A stretch of 64,000 bases of DNA from Macrocystis pyrifera (taxonomy: Eukaryota > Sar > Phaeophyceae > Laminariales > Laminariaceae), in NCBI GenBank assembly GCA_031763025.1, contig JASSKH010000035.1, forward strand, positions 1,276,320 to 1,340,319, written 5' to 3'. The position numbers and the translations under genes are program-made. The stretch's first letter is position 1; every line of letters starts with the position of its first letter. Of the stretch, positions 22,223 to 35,300 are shown piece by piece. The notes under the pieces were generated by a model. The model saw nothing but the letters and a program-made list of their open reading frames with translations. It was not told the origin of the DNA and did no database searches.

Positions 22223-22309
22223 CCCCGGCGTAGCCAGAGCAGACAAGAGCACGAGCAGCGCCTCGGTGGCTATTACCTACCCCATGACTTTTTGTCGGAG
22301 GGTCTTCAT
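22223..22309 (-). pseudogene. PDI-like copy B, exon 1 (signal peptide with stop)
   Basis: 87 nt, the same length as exon 1 of copy A. It begins ATGAAGACC, and codon 11 is TAG where copy A has TGG. It ends at the donor GTAAAA. Some 150 bp upstream is still alignable with copy A. Confidence 0.65.
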
Positions 22310-22535
22310 ATCCGTCAGTGTGTGTGTGTGCATCTCTGTGATCACGCCCTGCTTCATGCTCTCCTTCGGAGAACCTCAAGAGCGAAATAGGCCCGGACTA
22401 TCTTCGCCTTCATAAGTGTTGGAAACCCCGTATTTCTCGCCCAACGACAGCGCCAATGAGAATGACTATCGGCGCTCTTGTCTACACAGTGTTCTGGCGC
22501 TCTGACGATAGAATTCTCTTACACGCCAAGACACC
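22310..22535. promoter_or_regulatory. Candidate divergent promoter between PDI-like copy B and DHODH
   Basis: Only 226 bp separate the two start codons, which face away from each other, so both promoters must lie here or inside the neighbouring transcripts. I see no clear TATA box. The half next to PDI-like B is duplicated at 13865-14110, and the half next to DHODH is not. Confidence 0.4.
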
Positions 22536-22721
22536 ATGCTGCACTCGCTGATGGGAAGGGGCCTACGCTCCTCGGCTGGAAATGCGGCGTCATTGTCGAC
22601 GAGGTTCCGCATTGCCAGCGGTCCAGTCAACAAAAGCCAGCCGACGTACCGATCCAGCCTGAGCTCCAATTCTGGGCCTCATGGGGAGGAAAGCTCCCGA
22701 GGCGGCGGCGGCACTTTGAAG
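22536..22721 (+). CDS. DHODH: DHODH exon 1 (mitochondrial presequence)
   Basis: 62 codons beginning [20 protein letters not shown]. The stretch is rich in R, S and A with no acidic residue in the first 50, as expected for import into mitochondria. It ends TTGAAG at donor GTGATT, phase 0. Confidence 0.7.
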
Positions 22722-23149
22722 GTGATTCAGCACACCCAGCGCGCTTAGGGTCGATCTCATCCACGGTTGGCCTTGATGCTTACAAGCCGACTACATACCG
22801 TGCGTGTTGGACGTATGGATGGGCGCCCTGCTGTTGTTTTGCAGCAGGTTACTACTCTGTCATGCCGTACCAGAGGTACATCTTGTGTCTACATGGCAAG
22901 TCACAGCAACAGCCGCTGCAAGCACAAGCAGATGCAGCAGGTCACATCATAGTTCTTGCACTTGCAATTGTTCTTGGGCGTCATAGCAGACAGCACGCAG
23001 AGAAGATCGAGTGTCCAGCAAGCGGGCGGGGCTGCGATGCTGGTTCGTGCGAGTGATTCGAGTGCTGCAGCATTCCGCCGTCTCGAGGTTGACGCGACAC
23101 CCCATATAAATAGCAAGCAAACACAGCAGCAGCAGCAGTAGCAGCAGAG

Positions 23150-23183
<34 letters not shown>

Positions 23184-26100
23184 TAGCAGCAGCACCAACA
23201 GCAGCAGCAGCTTCAATTTGTTGTGGTTTTTGAATTTGCCGACGTGTCAGGATGTTTGTTGTTTGGACCCCGAGACGGCGACCCAAACAATGGTTGGTAA
23301 CTTTGGTTGTTGTCAACCATCTACGAACAGCGTGAGCGCCCCAGCAGTACGGGGTACGGGTAGGATCATGATGCGCGCCCCCATGCCGTACGACTCCTTG
23401 CGTTGTAACTCGGACACCGATTCACATCATACCCCAATCACGCTTTGATATGACCGTTGCCTGTCATCGTCGATTTGGATATCGTCAATTTCGCTGGAGA
23501 TGAAAGACATTATTTGAGCCCGATACCATGCGATATTATGTGGTATCTAACATGTGTGATTTATGTCCGCGGGGATGGAGTCGTTCGGCACTTTGACCTT
23601 GGACCCTTGGAAATGTCATCGCATTGCTGTGCGTGCGGGTTGGTTTGTTCTGCGGTTGTGCGTCTTAGAAGCAGCGGCATGGTGTATGTACCCGTTGTAT
23701 TATTCGACGGCGTAGCAGGTAACAGCCGAGTCGAGGCCTTGTCAGCGCGCACGGAGGACGCTACTGCTGTGAAGCGTTGCCACTGCGAGTACGTATGGAC
23801 TCGAAGTTTAAAAGCGCTTGCGTTGGCTCTATGCCGTATTCGCACGTCGGTCGTTGTGCCTTCTACAGCAGTACAGCTGCTCCGGTCTGTACCAGGGTCA
23901 CCATTCGTACTTTGCCACTCTACCCGGTACAGTCAGTATCACGATCTCTCTGAGGCCATGGGCTTGAAAGATGAGTCGACCTACTTGGTGTATGCGAGAA
24001 GCTCGAGTCGTTGTTAATACCTGGTAGTCGCTAAAAAGGAACTCGCGCAGCAGGATATTTGTAACTATCTTGTCGTCAACGTGTGCGCGTTGCGGGAGGG
24101 CGAACGGCGCCCGCTCCAAGGAACTCTAAAGGGCTCCCTTTATTTTTGTCTGGCGCCTTCAAAAATAGAAAATATTAGGCTGTTTCCTATGCGGTTCGAT
24201 TACGAGCTTGAGATTTGTACTTTCCGATCCCAAAAGTGAAAGCATCTGCTTATTAGGCAGTCCGAATATGCAAATCCGACCGGAATTTATTCGATTTGAG
24301 AATCCGATGGCCCGAGTCGTCAGATTTGGCCCTAAATCCGACGACTTGGGCCGTAAGATCTTCAACTCGAAAAATGGCATGGTCTCTATATTCAAGATGT
24401 TATGAACGACAGCAAGCAGCAGCGGAACGATCGATAAGTCGGACGGTGATACAGCTGTATAACGACATTGCTTCGCTCCCGACGCGCAGTTGGTGGGCGG
24501 CGCGTCTCTCCTCGTGGCCAGACTGCAGTCGGCTGGCGCGGGCTCGCGCCTAGAGACCCAAAGAAGCGCGCTTGGCGCGCACCTCTCCGTGGATACGTGC
24601 TCGTAGACTCTCCGTGGATGCGTACTCGTAGACTACAACAGGAGCAGCAGCAGCAGTCAGTCACATTGTTTCAAATACAGAATACCAACACAGGTTGACT
24701 ACGCAAAGCACTCGTCACGTCTCTTCATTGCCAGACCAAAGAGAGGCAGTCAGCGTGGGCTCGGACGCTTGGGTCCTACGCGCAGTGCAGCGCATTCGGC
24801 GCGCCTCTTCGCGGCGCCAAACAATAACAACAGCAGTTGGTCTCGGCGTTTGCTCGAATCTCTGCACGCACAATAAATCCGATTATTCCACATAGGAAGA
24901 CTGTTTCGATTTGCGAACGTCACAGCTGAAAATGCGATCGGGTCAAAATCTGAAGCTCAAAATCTAAACCGCATAGGAAACAGCCTTGTCGATAAAATGA
25001 TCGAATAGTGTGATGTGTACGTACATTATAGTGCTTGTAACATGCTTCGTGTTGAAAATCGATCCCCCATGAACCCATTGACAGGCACTCATCCTGGCCG
25101 GGACTGGCTTTGTAGCGGGAGCGACGTTCGGTCACCTCCGGCCTGATAAGGTATGATACAATGATGCAATACGTACGTGTGGATCGAATGGGGATCAGTT
25201 ACTGTTAATGACACAAGCCACCCTTTCACTGCTTGAATCGAGGTGATCCGATCGGCGGAGTTTCTACACGTAGATTTTAAGATGTTAATATTTTTCTGGT
25301 ACCGTTTATGGTGTTATAGCTTGCGCTCATAGCAGCGGTCACGACGCATGATCAGGGGGCAGCATCAGGCAGGCAGGGAAACGACTGCCAATATCGTGTA
25401 CGTGCTATTAGCAGAATCGAACGGAAATGAATACATGAAACCCAACCCACGACAAGGCATGCAAGTGTCATGAACGAGAGCAGTATTGACAATACCGTAC
25501 GGTAAAACACACGGGTAAAATGAGATATCACCCCCTTTCGGACAACATTCCGAGCATTTTTTCTCCAAGACCATGTATTAAGGCACACACATCGAAAAAA
25601 GGCGGCTTTTTGAACAAATTTCATTGCGATATTTCCATGGATGCATCGCTCGGCGATTGCTTTCTCCACGTTGTCGAGACAGTCAGCTTTGAAGTTCGTC
25701 GAGGGGGAGGGGCGTCGACCCGTGTGATAGCGCGATACGGTATTGACATGCTCGCGCACACCACGGAGTGGGCGTGTGGAATAAACCTAGCGTTGTCAGC
25801 GCGTCTGGCGTGCCGAGGCGCCCGATGGATGCCGAGGAGTGGAGGCGGAGGTTCTCCAGAAGAGACCGGGAGGAGCGCAGGGGCTTTGCGCTCGCGCTGC
25901 GTTTTTTTTTTTACGTTACTTATCGTCGGCACTGTCTATTTTTTTCTCTGCAAGCCGATATGTGAAAAGCAGCCGCGCAGGAGGAACCTGCAGCAGGCAA
26001 GCTGCAATACCATTAAAAATGAGGACCGTGTATGTATTGATAGTGAATGCCTCTGTTCTTAAGGGACTACCGGTAAGTGATATAGGATAACACGCCAACA

Positions 26101-26283
26101 CGACCCCCTCGGACGAACTCCCCAGCTGGTTTTTTCTCGACAGCGACGAGAGTGCACACACACACGCCGAGCGATGCGTCGAACGGAAAGGCCTTGTTGT
26201 ATATTCAAGTGCACATGCTGGGTGCCATCTACTGCTGCATCATCTTGCTTGGGTACCACAGCAAACGGTGCCCTTGCCCTGAC

Positions 26284-26376
<93 letters not shown>

Positions 26377-29300
26377 TGGGCCTTTCGCTGCTGTGGCCGC
26401 TCGGGCCCCAACAGGCCCGCGATGCATACGCGAAAGTCTGCGATTCTGTGGCCATGCCCCTGATCAGAATGCTCGACGCCGAACAGGCTCACTCTGTGGC
26501 CGTGTGGGCGGCTTCGCTTGGACTTGCGCCGAAGGTAAGACCGCGCGCCTGCGGCAACGACGTAAGATAGTACCTCGGGTAGTTTTCGCCAGGAAATCCG
26601 TCGCAACAGGATGTGTTGCAGCTGTCAACTTGTGTGCGTGAGTTGATTTCGAGAGCTTTGGAGAATCGTGTATTGAGCAATGGGGCCTCTATAGGGGCGG
26701 TATGCGTCAGCCAACAATATCGATACGATGGCAACCGGCGCACTGTCACACTGGCTAATCTCATCTGTGCCAAGCAATTTTACGCGCACTATTATAGTGG
26801 GCAGCCGGCACTATATACTCCGCGCGCTGCCACACCGGTTAGTTCCGTCTACGCCCAGCGATTTCACGGGATCTATAGCGGGCAGCCGGCGCTAGTCAAC
26901 CGGCACTATAGGGACATACTGTGTACTGTATGAAACTGTATAAAGTGTGAGCATCACCAAGCTCAAATTGGCCGTGTTGATTATGGCGCGGTGTAAGTTG
27001 GTGCAGTAACTCACACAGCTTCAGCCGGCTCCAAAGGGCTCCCTAGCTTTTTGTAGCGGTGTCAACTAGCAACTCGTATCCATGTATGCTTATCGTGTTG
27101 CTTCTGCGCTTTCGGTGTCCGGCGTTGCCGGGTAACTCACACAGCTTCAGCCGGCTCCAAAGGGCTCCCTTGTCTTCTGTAGCGGCGTGAATTAGCAACT
27201 CGTACACATGCATGCACGTCGTGTTACTGTTGTGCGTTCCGTGTCCGGCATTGCCGTACCGTTGTGTCGTCCGGCGCTGCACCTACTACTGAACTGTAAC
27301 TGTTGCTGTCTGTTTGGTGCTGTTGCGGTAGGAAAAAGGGTGGAACAACGCGGGTTTCGGTTTTTGTTTCCGTGTTGAGTGTGTGTCGACACAAGTGTCA
27401 GCTGTTTGCGCGAGGCAAATGATGCGAATGCTGCGATTGGTCGGCTCAAGGGTACACGTTTTTTTTTGTTGTGCCCCGAGAAAAAATCGCCGCTAAACAT
27501 GCATCCCCTCACCCCTGTATGCCATCGCGTCGCGGTACAGGGCACAGTACTCGCACACATTCGCAAGTCAAAACCCCACGCGTAGCAGCTGCTCTGATGT
27601 TCTGCGGTATGTATATTGGTCTCGAATGTACCAATAGCCAAAACGCTAAGAAACAAATGTTTTCGCGGTGAAACCGATCGCGTGCTGCCCGTCCTTCTTG
27701 CTTTACGTAACGGCTCCCCTTCCTCTGAAGTCTTCCATTGCTAAGCTTTACCCGCTCAGACTAGACCCTCTTTTCGTCACTGATAGTAGTCTACGCTCCA
27801 GGAGAGGGTAGAACACGTTTTAGTATCGTATACGACGTACTGGTAATGGTTTGTCGAAGATAGCACGAGTCGTTTCCCTCCCAGGGATATTCCTTTGTGT
27901 CCCCTGTTCTGGGTTTCCATTTGTATAGAAGGCGTTGTTTTTCGGGGATGGAACACTATCCTCACCCGCCCCCCCTCCCCCGGGATTCCCTCCGCTTAGT
28001 TGGGTAAAACTGGTTGGTATTTGACTGGGATATGTTTTGCAGTAGGGTCAGGGTTAAGCTTTCGCCCAAAAACACCCCCTTCCAGGACTGGACGATGGAC
28101 GACCACGTTCTCGCAACCACCGTTTTCGGACTCCGGTTTTCCAACCCCGTGGGGCTGGCGGCGGGTTTCGATAAGCATGCGGAGGCGGTGGACGGCCTGA
28201 TGGACACCGGCTTCGGTTTCGTGGAGATTGGGAGCGTGACCCCTGAGCCGCAGGCGGGAAACCCCAAACCGAGGATGTTCAGGTGCGTCCATGATTTTGA
28301 CCCCGTTTTTTAATGTATTTACACGTTGGACAGATCATCTATAGATATATCATGATCTAGTTCATATACGGTGATTCCTCACGTGCCGTTACGATAATTC
28401 GTGCAGGATCTGTACGTGCAAAGTACAGATCCAACCCACGGAAGTGTGCGATGGATTCAAGCAGATTATATGGGAGCAACATGAGCCATAGATCATACTA
28501 AATCGGGAGCAGATCTGCCGTGAAGGATCTAGATCGTGAAGTGGGAATTGATGATCTGTCGATGATCTATAGATGATTTGTAGGCATTGTGTCCGAGTTG
28601 TGAATGGGCTATGTAGGCCTGCGGTTGGCGATGGAGAAGGGATGTAAAGAGTAGATGGTCGCCTGAAGGCGCAGCTCTCCCGCTCGCGTTTTGAGCCGAA
28701 ACGGCGATGCAGTGGTGACTTCAGTCGATGTGGTGTGGTCTGTGTGTGTAGTGTGGTGAAGTTGTTTTGTTGTGGATCACTATCGAGTACCAGGTACCGT
28801 AGTGCCCTCGCAGTGCGCTCGCAGTGCAACGCATTGCGTTGGAGCTGGGTGTATTGTAGTGTAGCTTATTGAAGCGCAGTGGCGCGCAGTGTCAATGTGG
28901 TCCTTCTTCGGGCAGTTTCAGTGTGATGTGGTGCACTTGAATGGACATTGGTGTGGTGCAAAGTGCCCCGTGTAGGCCATTGCAGTGGAGTTGTCGTGTA
29001 TTGGGTGTTTCCGAGTGGCGTGATGTGCTGCCGTGCAGTGCGTTGTTGCTGTAGTTTAGCCTCATGGTGTCTTATTTTAAGACTATGTACTGGTGCTGCC
29101 GTATATCACGGGCGATCAGATAACACACACCCTCGGACGAATGCCACTGAGACTGAAACCCATAGCCGGTTTTCTTGACTACGGGGAGAGAGTAAACGCT
29201 ATTGCGGAGGACCGTAGTAAATAGGACCAAATATTGTGAGTAAAAATAGGTAAATATATAGGTTTTTATGTATACCAAAGGTCCTATTAACTATGGACCC

Positions 29301-32300
29301 CCGTAATAGTATTAGTAAACGCCTACATACATACATGCGTCTACGGGAAGACGTCGACTAGATATTTCCCACGCCACCGGTTTCATTGCGTGTGTCCCCC
29401 CCTAGGCATGCTTGGGAGAAAACCGCCTTTCTCTCTGAAATTTCGTGCCAGGGTGTGTGTTGTGTCTTATCGCGTGTGTGACGTACGTCTTATCGCGTGT
29501 GGTATACGATATCGTGCTGTTCGATGTTGAGGGATTAGTCGCTCGTGCGGCACTGACCCAGCTTTACGTGGGCGACTTGCGCTTGTCCTCGCTGGCGCGC
29601 GATGTTGTGAGGGTAAAGGTCTGGGTCACCGACGACGCGGGCTACTGCTGTGGGGGGGGGGTATATGGCACTTTTTTTGCCCCATGAGGCAATAGTTGTG
29701 CGTGGCTGATGGGGCTCCTCAACTCAGGAATTACGGTGTACCTACTGCTGTATTTTCTATTTTGCCTTCGAAGGCAATGGTGTCGGATTTTTTTTACGGT
29801 GAGTTTTCGATATTGACCTATTACGGGGGTCCATAGTTGATAGGACCTATGGTATACATAAAAACCTATATATTTACCTATTTTTACTAACAATAGTTGG
29901 TCCTATTTACTATGGTTCCCCGTAATAGTAGGCCAACCGAATGGCCCGTGGGGTTGAACGTAACTATAGAGTTGGTCCTATTTTACTATGGTTCCCCGTT
30001 TTGTAGGCCAACGAAGGGCCCGTGGGGTTGATCGTACACTTTCCTTGAAGCCGTTTGTCGGGTGACTTACTATTGACTTACTATTTCGGGGGACCATAGT
30101 AAATAGGACCAAATATTGTTAGTAAAAATATGGAAATATATAGGTGTTTGTGTGTATCGTAGGTCCTATTAGGTATGGTCCCCCGTGATAATCACTCCCA
30201 ATAGTACTGATGACTTGGTGGTAGTGCTAGTGACTTACTAACAGTACTACTGTAGTGACTTACCCGGTGGTAGTACAAGTAGTACTGATGACTTCATCAT
30301 ATTTGTATTGCGGGGGGGCGTAGTAAATAGGACCAAATATTGTCAGTAAAAAATGGTTAATATATAGTTTTTTGTGTGTACCATAGGCCCTATGTACTAT
30401 GGTCCCCCGTAATAGCGCTGCTGACTTGTTTGCAGTAATAGTGCCAATGCCCTATGACTTACTATTAATAGTCATACGAGTTAGTAATAGTACTATTGAC
30501 TTACTAACCGTTGTAATGACTTAATCATGTTTATAGTATTTACTAGGTAAGACTTTTCAACAGTAGTAGTACCCATGACTTGGCAATAGTACTAATGACG
30601 CAATAGTAGTCCAGAGTCCCTCAGGGTGGGCCCTATCGCACCATACAGCGGACACCGACACCGAGACCTTTGGAGGTGCCCCTCGCGTGTGTACGGCAAG
30701 CCCAGCAAAAAAAGTGAGACCCGTAAAGCGAACATCTACGATACTTCCAAACGTCAACGGGAGCGGTGTGGTGTACACAAAACCTTCCACACGCATCACA
30801 GGACATATCACGATATATCTATCTACAGATAGATCATCTAGGTCCTTACCTGCCGTTTTGAGATGTTGCGCAGGATCTGCATACTGCGCATCCAACACAG
30901 GAGACATGTCCTAGATCATGCGGGTTGTACGGCTGCCACCCGGCACCCTGAATTATTGGTATACCTTGGTATGATACATGTCAGGAATATATTTTCCTTG
31001 AAGGACCTAGATCATGAAAGTGGGAATCGATGATCTGCACATGATCTGCAGGAGGTGTGAAAGTTTCCCCGAGGAAGACGACGCCCCTGGTCGACCTCGG
31101 CGGGATTTTTTTTTGTTTTTTTTTGTTTTTGCCATCAATTTTACTTTCCAGCCCTCCGGATGATAAGCCGAGGTCACAGATGTCTCCCCTTCTCCATCCC
31201 TCTGATACCTACCTTCCCTTTTGTCGCGCAGAGGGTGAAAAGCGAAAAGCATGGGTGGAGTTTGTCGGCCCTGCTAGAATACAGTTAGTATGCCAGGTAT
31301 ATATATTATTTTCCCACGAATTCGCTCCACGCACTCATTTGATTCGCAGGGGGCGGGTGGGCTCTTCGTGCTCTACAATCATATATCGACAGACATGACA
31401 TATCATATGTTGGTGTTGTTCTCGCATGATCACGTCGACCTGTTCTAGTCGGTGGTCAGTCACAAGAAGCGCCTCTACTAATCCTGGAGTGTGGAAGAAA
31501 AGATAAAACCAGGAACAAATGGCGGCTATTAACAGTCACTGCTGCTTTACGCTCATTCCAATGAATTAAGTCCCGTAGGCTATTTGTAGGCTTTTAACGA
31601 TTTGATATTGGACAGCAAAAGAACAAGCAATAGGACTGCAAGGACATCGGGCAGTTTTATTGGCTGAGGATCCTCGTCAGCATTGCAATGGTTGGAACTG
31701 TCTAGTCGGGCAAACATCATGTACAGATCAGATAGATCATCCACATGTAGATCGTCCATCTCCTACCCTGCTGTTTTGAGACGTTTTGCAGGATTTGCAG
31801 ATATGGTACAGATCCAACCCAGGAAACATTTGCTGTAGATCATGCAAGTTCAGACGAATCCCACCCGGCAACATGAGCTAAATCATACCGATCATACAGA
31901 TCACGAATCTATCTGCCCTGAAATATGTCAATGCTAGGTGGAAATCGATTACCTGACCTGTTAATGGGGTGTGTGCGATGTTGGACCCAAAGCTCCCCCT
32001 CCCTCTTCTGCTGCGCCATGACTCTCATTCCATTAGTATTTTTAGCTGTGGCGTGTTTGTGGCCTTGGATGTGTAGGCAGCGGCAGCCCTCTAGACAGCT
32101 TCTTGCGTAGACCAAATATGTCAAGGAGGTCAAAGCGTGCGCTGTCCAAAGGGTGTAGTACGTGTATTAATAGTACCGAGTGTTCCACAATAAAACCTAC
32201 CAGGTATTACGGGGGGGGGGCATAGTAAATAGGACCTACGGTACACACAAAAAAACTATACATTTACCTACTTTTACTAACAATATTTGGTCCTATTTAC

Positions 32301-35300
32301 TATGGCCCCCCCGTAATATTAATAGTAGTTTGTGTCAGTCAAGGCAAAGTCAAGTTGCTGTCCGTCAAGAGATGAAAGTGCTGTCTCCTGACATATTTGA
32401 CGTAAACAGCAGCAGGGAAGCTGGAGCCTAAGCAAGGACTACCTGGTATGCATAATTAAATATTTGTATGAATCAGTAGATCGATCATGCAGACGGGGGG
32501 GGGGGAGTATTTTGTTCGGCGGGATGATGGAGGTAAGCGCACGCTCGCGCCCGTACAGCAGCAATGGCATGGCTTGTATATACCTGGCATTACGTAAAAA
32601 TAGTGTTTTGTAATCGAACGTGCGTGGCATACCCGTGAAGCCCATGTGCGTATGCATATATGCATATCTCTTCTTCGTGTCTATACGTGGGTACCAAGTA
32701 TCTTGTATTAATTTACTGTTCTTAAGACGAGTTTTGGCAAACTGGCTACAATGGTAAAATAAAATATATTCCTGGGACCGAGACCCCTCCTGTTTTTTTT
32801 TTTTCCGGTTATTTATTATAGTTCTCGTACATACAGCCAGCAGCAGCAGTAGGTATTCTTGTCTTTTCGGCCATCTTTTTGTTCTTGGTCCCCTACTCTT
32901 TATGCTTGAGTATGGTTAGATATTTATCTACCTACCAGGTATATATCAAAGATATATGTGCACCCTATATCGTGGCATTTTCGTCTACTATTATTTTATA
33001 AATTTTGAAATACGTCAGCTGTGAGTTCGACTGATTAAATAGTTGATACTCAACTTTGCAAGCTGCGTAATACGCCTCGTCTATATTCCATTTTTACCTA
33101 ATTTTACAAGTATTGTGATAAACCGAGCGCGCGTATTCTATATGTGATTCCTTGTCAAAGATATAGGCCAGCGGCTCCCCTGGATGCTGCCCGGGTCAAC
33201 AGGACAATTTTAACTAATCATTCTGCGCACTGATACTATATAACCCGAACAAGGTATATTGATATGATGTTGCAACATGTTGAAACCTTTGCATTTCACA
33301 AATATTTATAGATTGATTGAATGTTGTTGATTTGGTTCTAAGTGTGAATAATTCTTTCGGAGATGAGCTGCTGCTGTTTTTGCTGTAGTACTGGTGTGTG
33401 GTAACGTCTTCGTTTCCGAGGGCTGCACCACAGAGGCCTACTGCTTGTATTAATAGTACTCTTTATTTTACCACGATCAACGTAACATTGTTGTACTTGG
33501 GTATACCAGGTATATATAATATTTAAGCCCATGTGAGATACACGTGTATCAGGTGTGTACCAGGTTCGTATCGAGCAGCACAATCAGTACTGCTGTAGGT
33601 GGGCGGCCCTTTCGAGGAACCCTATTACGGGGGGCCGCAGTAAATAGGACCAAATATTGTTGGTACAAATAGGGAGATATGCAGGTTTTCGTGTGTACCG
33701 GAGGTCCTATTAACTATGGTCCCCCGTATTAGTGTCAGGACTGCTGTATTCGGGACTGGAGATCCCTTTTATAAGTGTGTACCAAGGTCCCTTATTTTTT
33801 TGGCCTTGCTTGTGTTGTTGTATTCTCGTACCCGGTACGCTGACATTTTTACTTCACTTGCTTGACACTTTAATTTGCGATAATTTTTTTTTATATTTGG
33901 TCTTCCTCTGTCTCACAGCAGTCTGTGACCACGGAATCAGTATCTCTCTAGGATAAGGAATCAGGACGGACACTGAGTGTACTGATGAAACTGGGCAGAA
34001 AGGACGATTTAATGTGAAGACAACAACAACAACAATAGCAGTAGGCACCTGTCCCCTCTGACCCCTTCTATTACGGGGAACCATAGTAAATAGGACCAAA
34101 TATTGGTAGTAAAAATAGGTAAATATATAGTTTTTTATGTGCACGGTAGGTCCTATTTACTATGGCCCTCCGTAATAGGGCAAACTGCAGTCCCGTTTCG
34201 GGGACAAATCACTCTAATTCCTAGTAGTTTGTCCTCGAAACGGGACTGCACCACTAAAAGGAGGTAATTAACCCTGTTAGGCCTGCTCCCGTTCTAGGGA
34301 CAAACCACTCAAATTCCAAGTAGTTAGTCCCCAAAACGGTACTTGACTACTATTAGCAACAGTTACAAACAGCAACCCTTTTGGGGGACAGACTGGGCCC
34401 CGGTGGCTTGGTAGGTGGCCGGGGGGGAGAAGGGACGACACCTGTGACCACGGCTTGTCCAGAAGATCGCTGAGGGTAAAACCTCCTGGCGAGTTAGGCT
34501 GGAGTGTAAAAAAAAGGTGATGATTTAAAAATAAAAAAAAGGACTACCCAGATTCTAGGTAGTTTGTCCCCCAAACGAGACTGCAGCCCTGCAAGAAGAA
34601 GGGTAAATGAACGGTCAAGAGTTGGCAACAACTACTGCTGTGCGCAGAAATTTGATGCCCCTAGTGCGCGGGTTTCCCTTGTATATGTAACATTAACCCT
34701 TTTGGTAGTGCAGTCCCGTTTTGGGGGACAAAGTACTCGGAATTAGTGTGGTTTGTCCCCAAATCGAGACTGCAGCACTAAAGAGGCTCGTAGCTATTGG
34801 TGATTCTAGGTGCGATAGTTGGAGCTCTCAAAAAGCGCAGAGCGCAAATACAACGTAGCGCGGAACGCAATTACAGCAGTAGCGCTCCACATTAAAAGCG
34901 GAGCAGTATTTGTATACTGTTATACTGCTGTACGTACTTATATTTATATACCTGGTATCTCCTGGTATATATATATATGTATGTTTGTTTGATTTGTTGG
35001 AGCTCTAAACAAGCCCAGAACGCAAGTATTGCTCCACTTTGAAGACGAAGCATTGTTTGTATACGTGTTCACACGCTCGAATTTATTCGAGGTAAAACCA
35101 GGATCTCCGACCGGAAGAACAGCGCCTCGGTCGCCGGGCCCGTCAGGGTCTTTCCTCCCCAAACGAGGGGTACGCGGCTTGTTCCCGCGCTGACGCTGTG
35201 CGCGTGGAGCTGCTGCCGCTGTTCGAAAGCGACAGGACGGCAGTACGATTATGATATCGGGTTTAGTGTTGAATATCGAACGAGAATCGAGTTCGACATT

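Larger units (their letters stand above)
19581..22309 (-). pseudogene. Thioredoxin/PDI-like protein, copy B (5' two exons, nonsense mutation)
   Basis: This is a paralogue of the gene at 508-13864. Exon 1 (22309-22223) aligns codon for codon with the signal-peptide exon of copy A, but the 11th codon, TGG in A, is TAG here, so translation would stop after 10 residues. Its hydrophobic core also contains a glutamate. Exon 2 (19821-19581) is still open and keeps the VQVLTEENFKRITRVATGAT and TGDW signature, but WFV has become WSV. Both splice sites of both exons remain usable. The intron is 2.5 kb and contains SINE-like repeats absent from A. No active-site exon follows in the window. The nonsense codon plus the lost aromatic make a decaying duplicate the simplest reading. 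An alternative downstream start would lack the signal peptide. Confidence 0.6.
22722..25084 (+). other. DHODH intron 1
   Basis: 2363 bp. It holds a CAG run (23117-23215), an unrecognised open stretch (23457-24017) and a complete Harbinger-like element (24178-24985) that ends 99 bp before the acceptor. Confidence 0.65.

Noticed and set aside
26152-26641. Poly-proline and poly-glycine proteins over 26.2-26.6 kb
   Set aside because: They are translations of the C homopolymer in different frames; the real coding frame there is DHODH exon 3.
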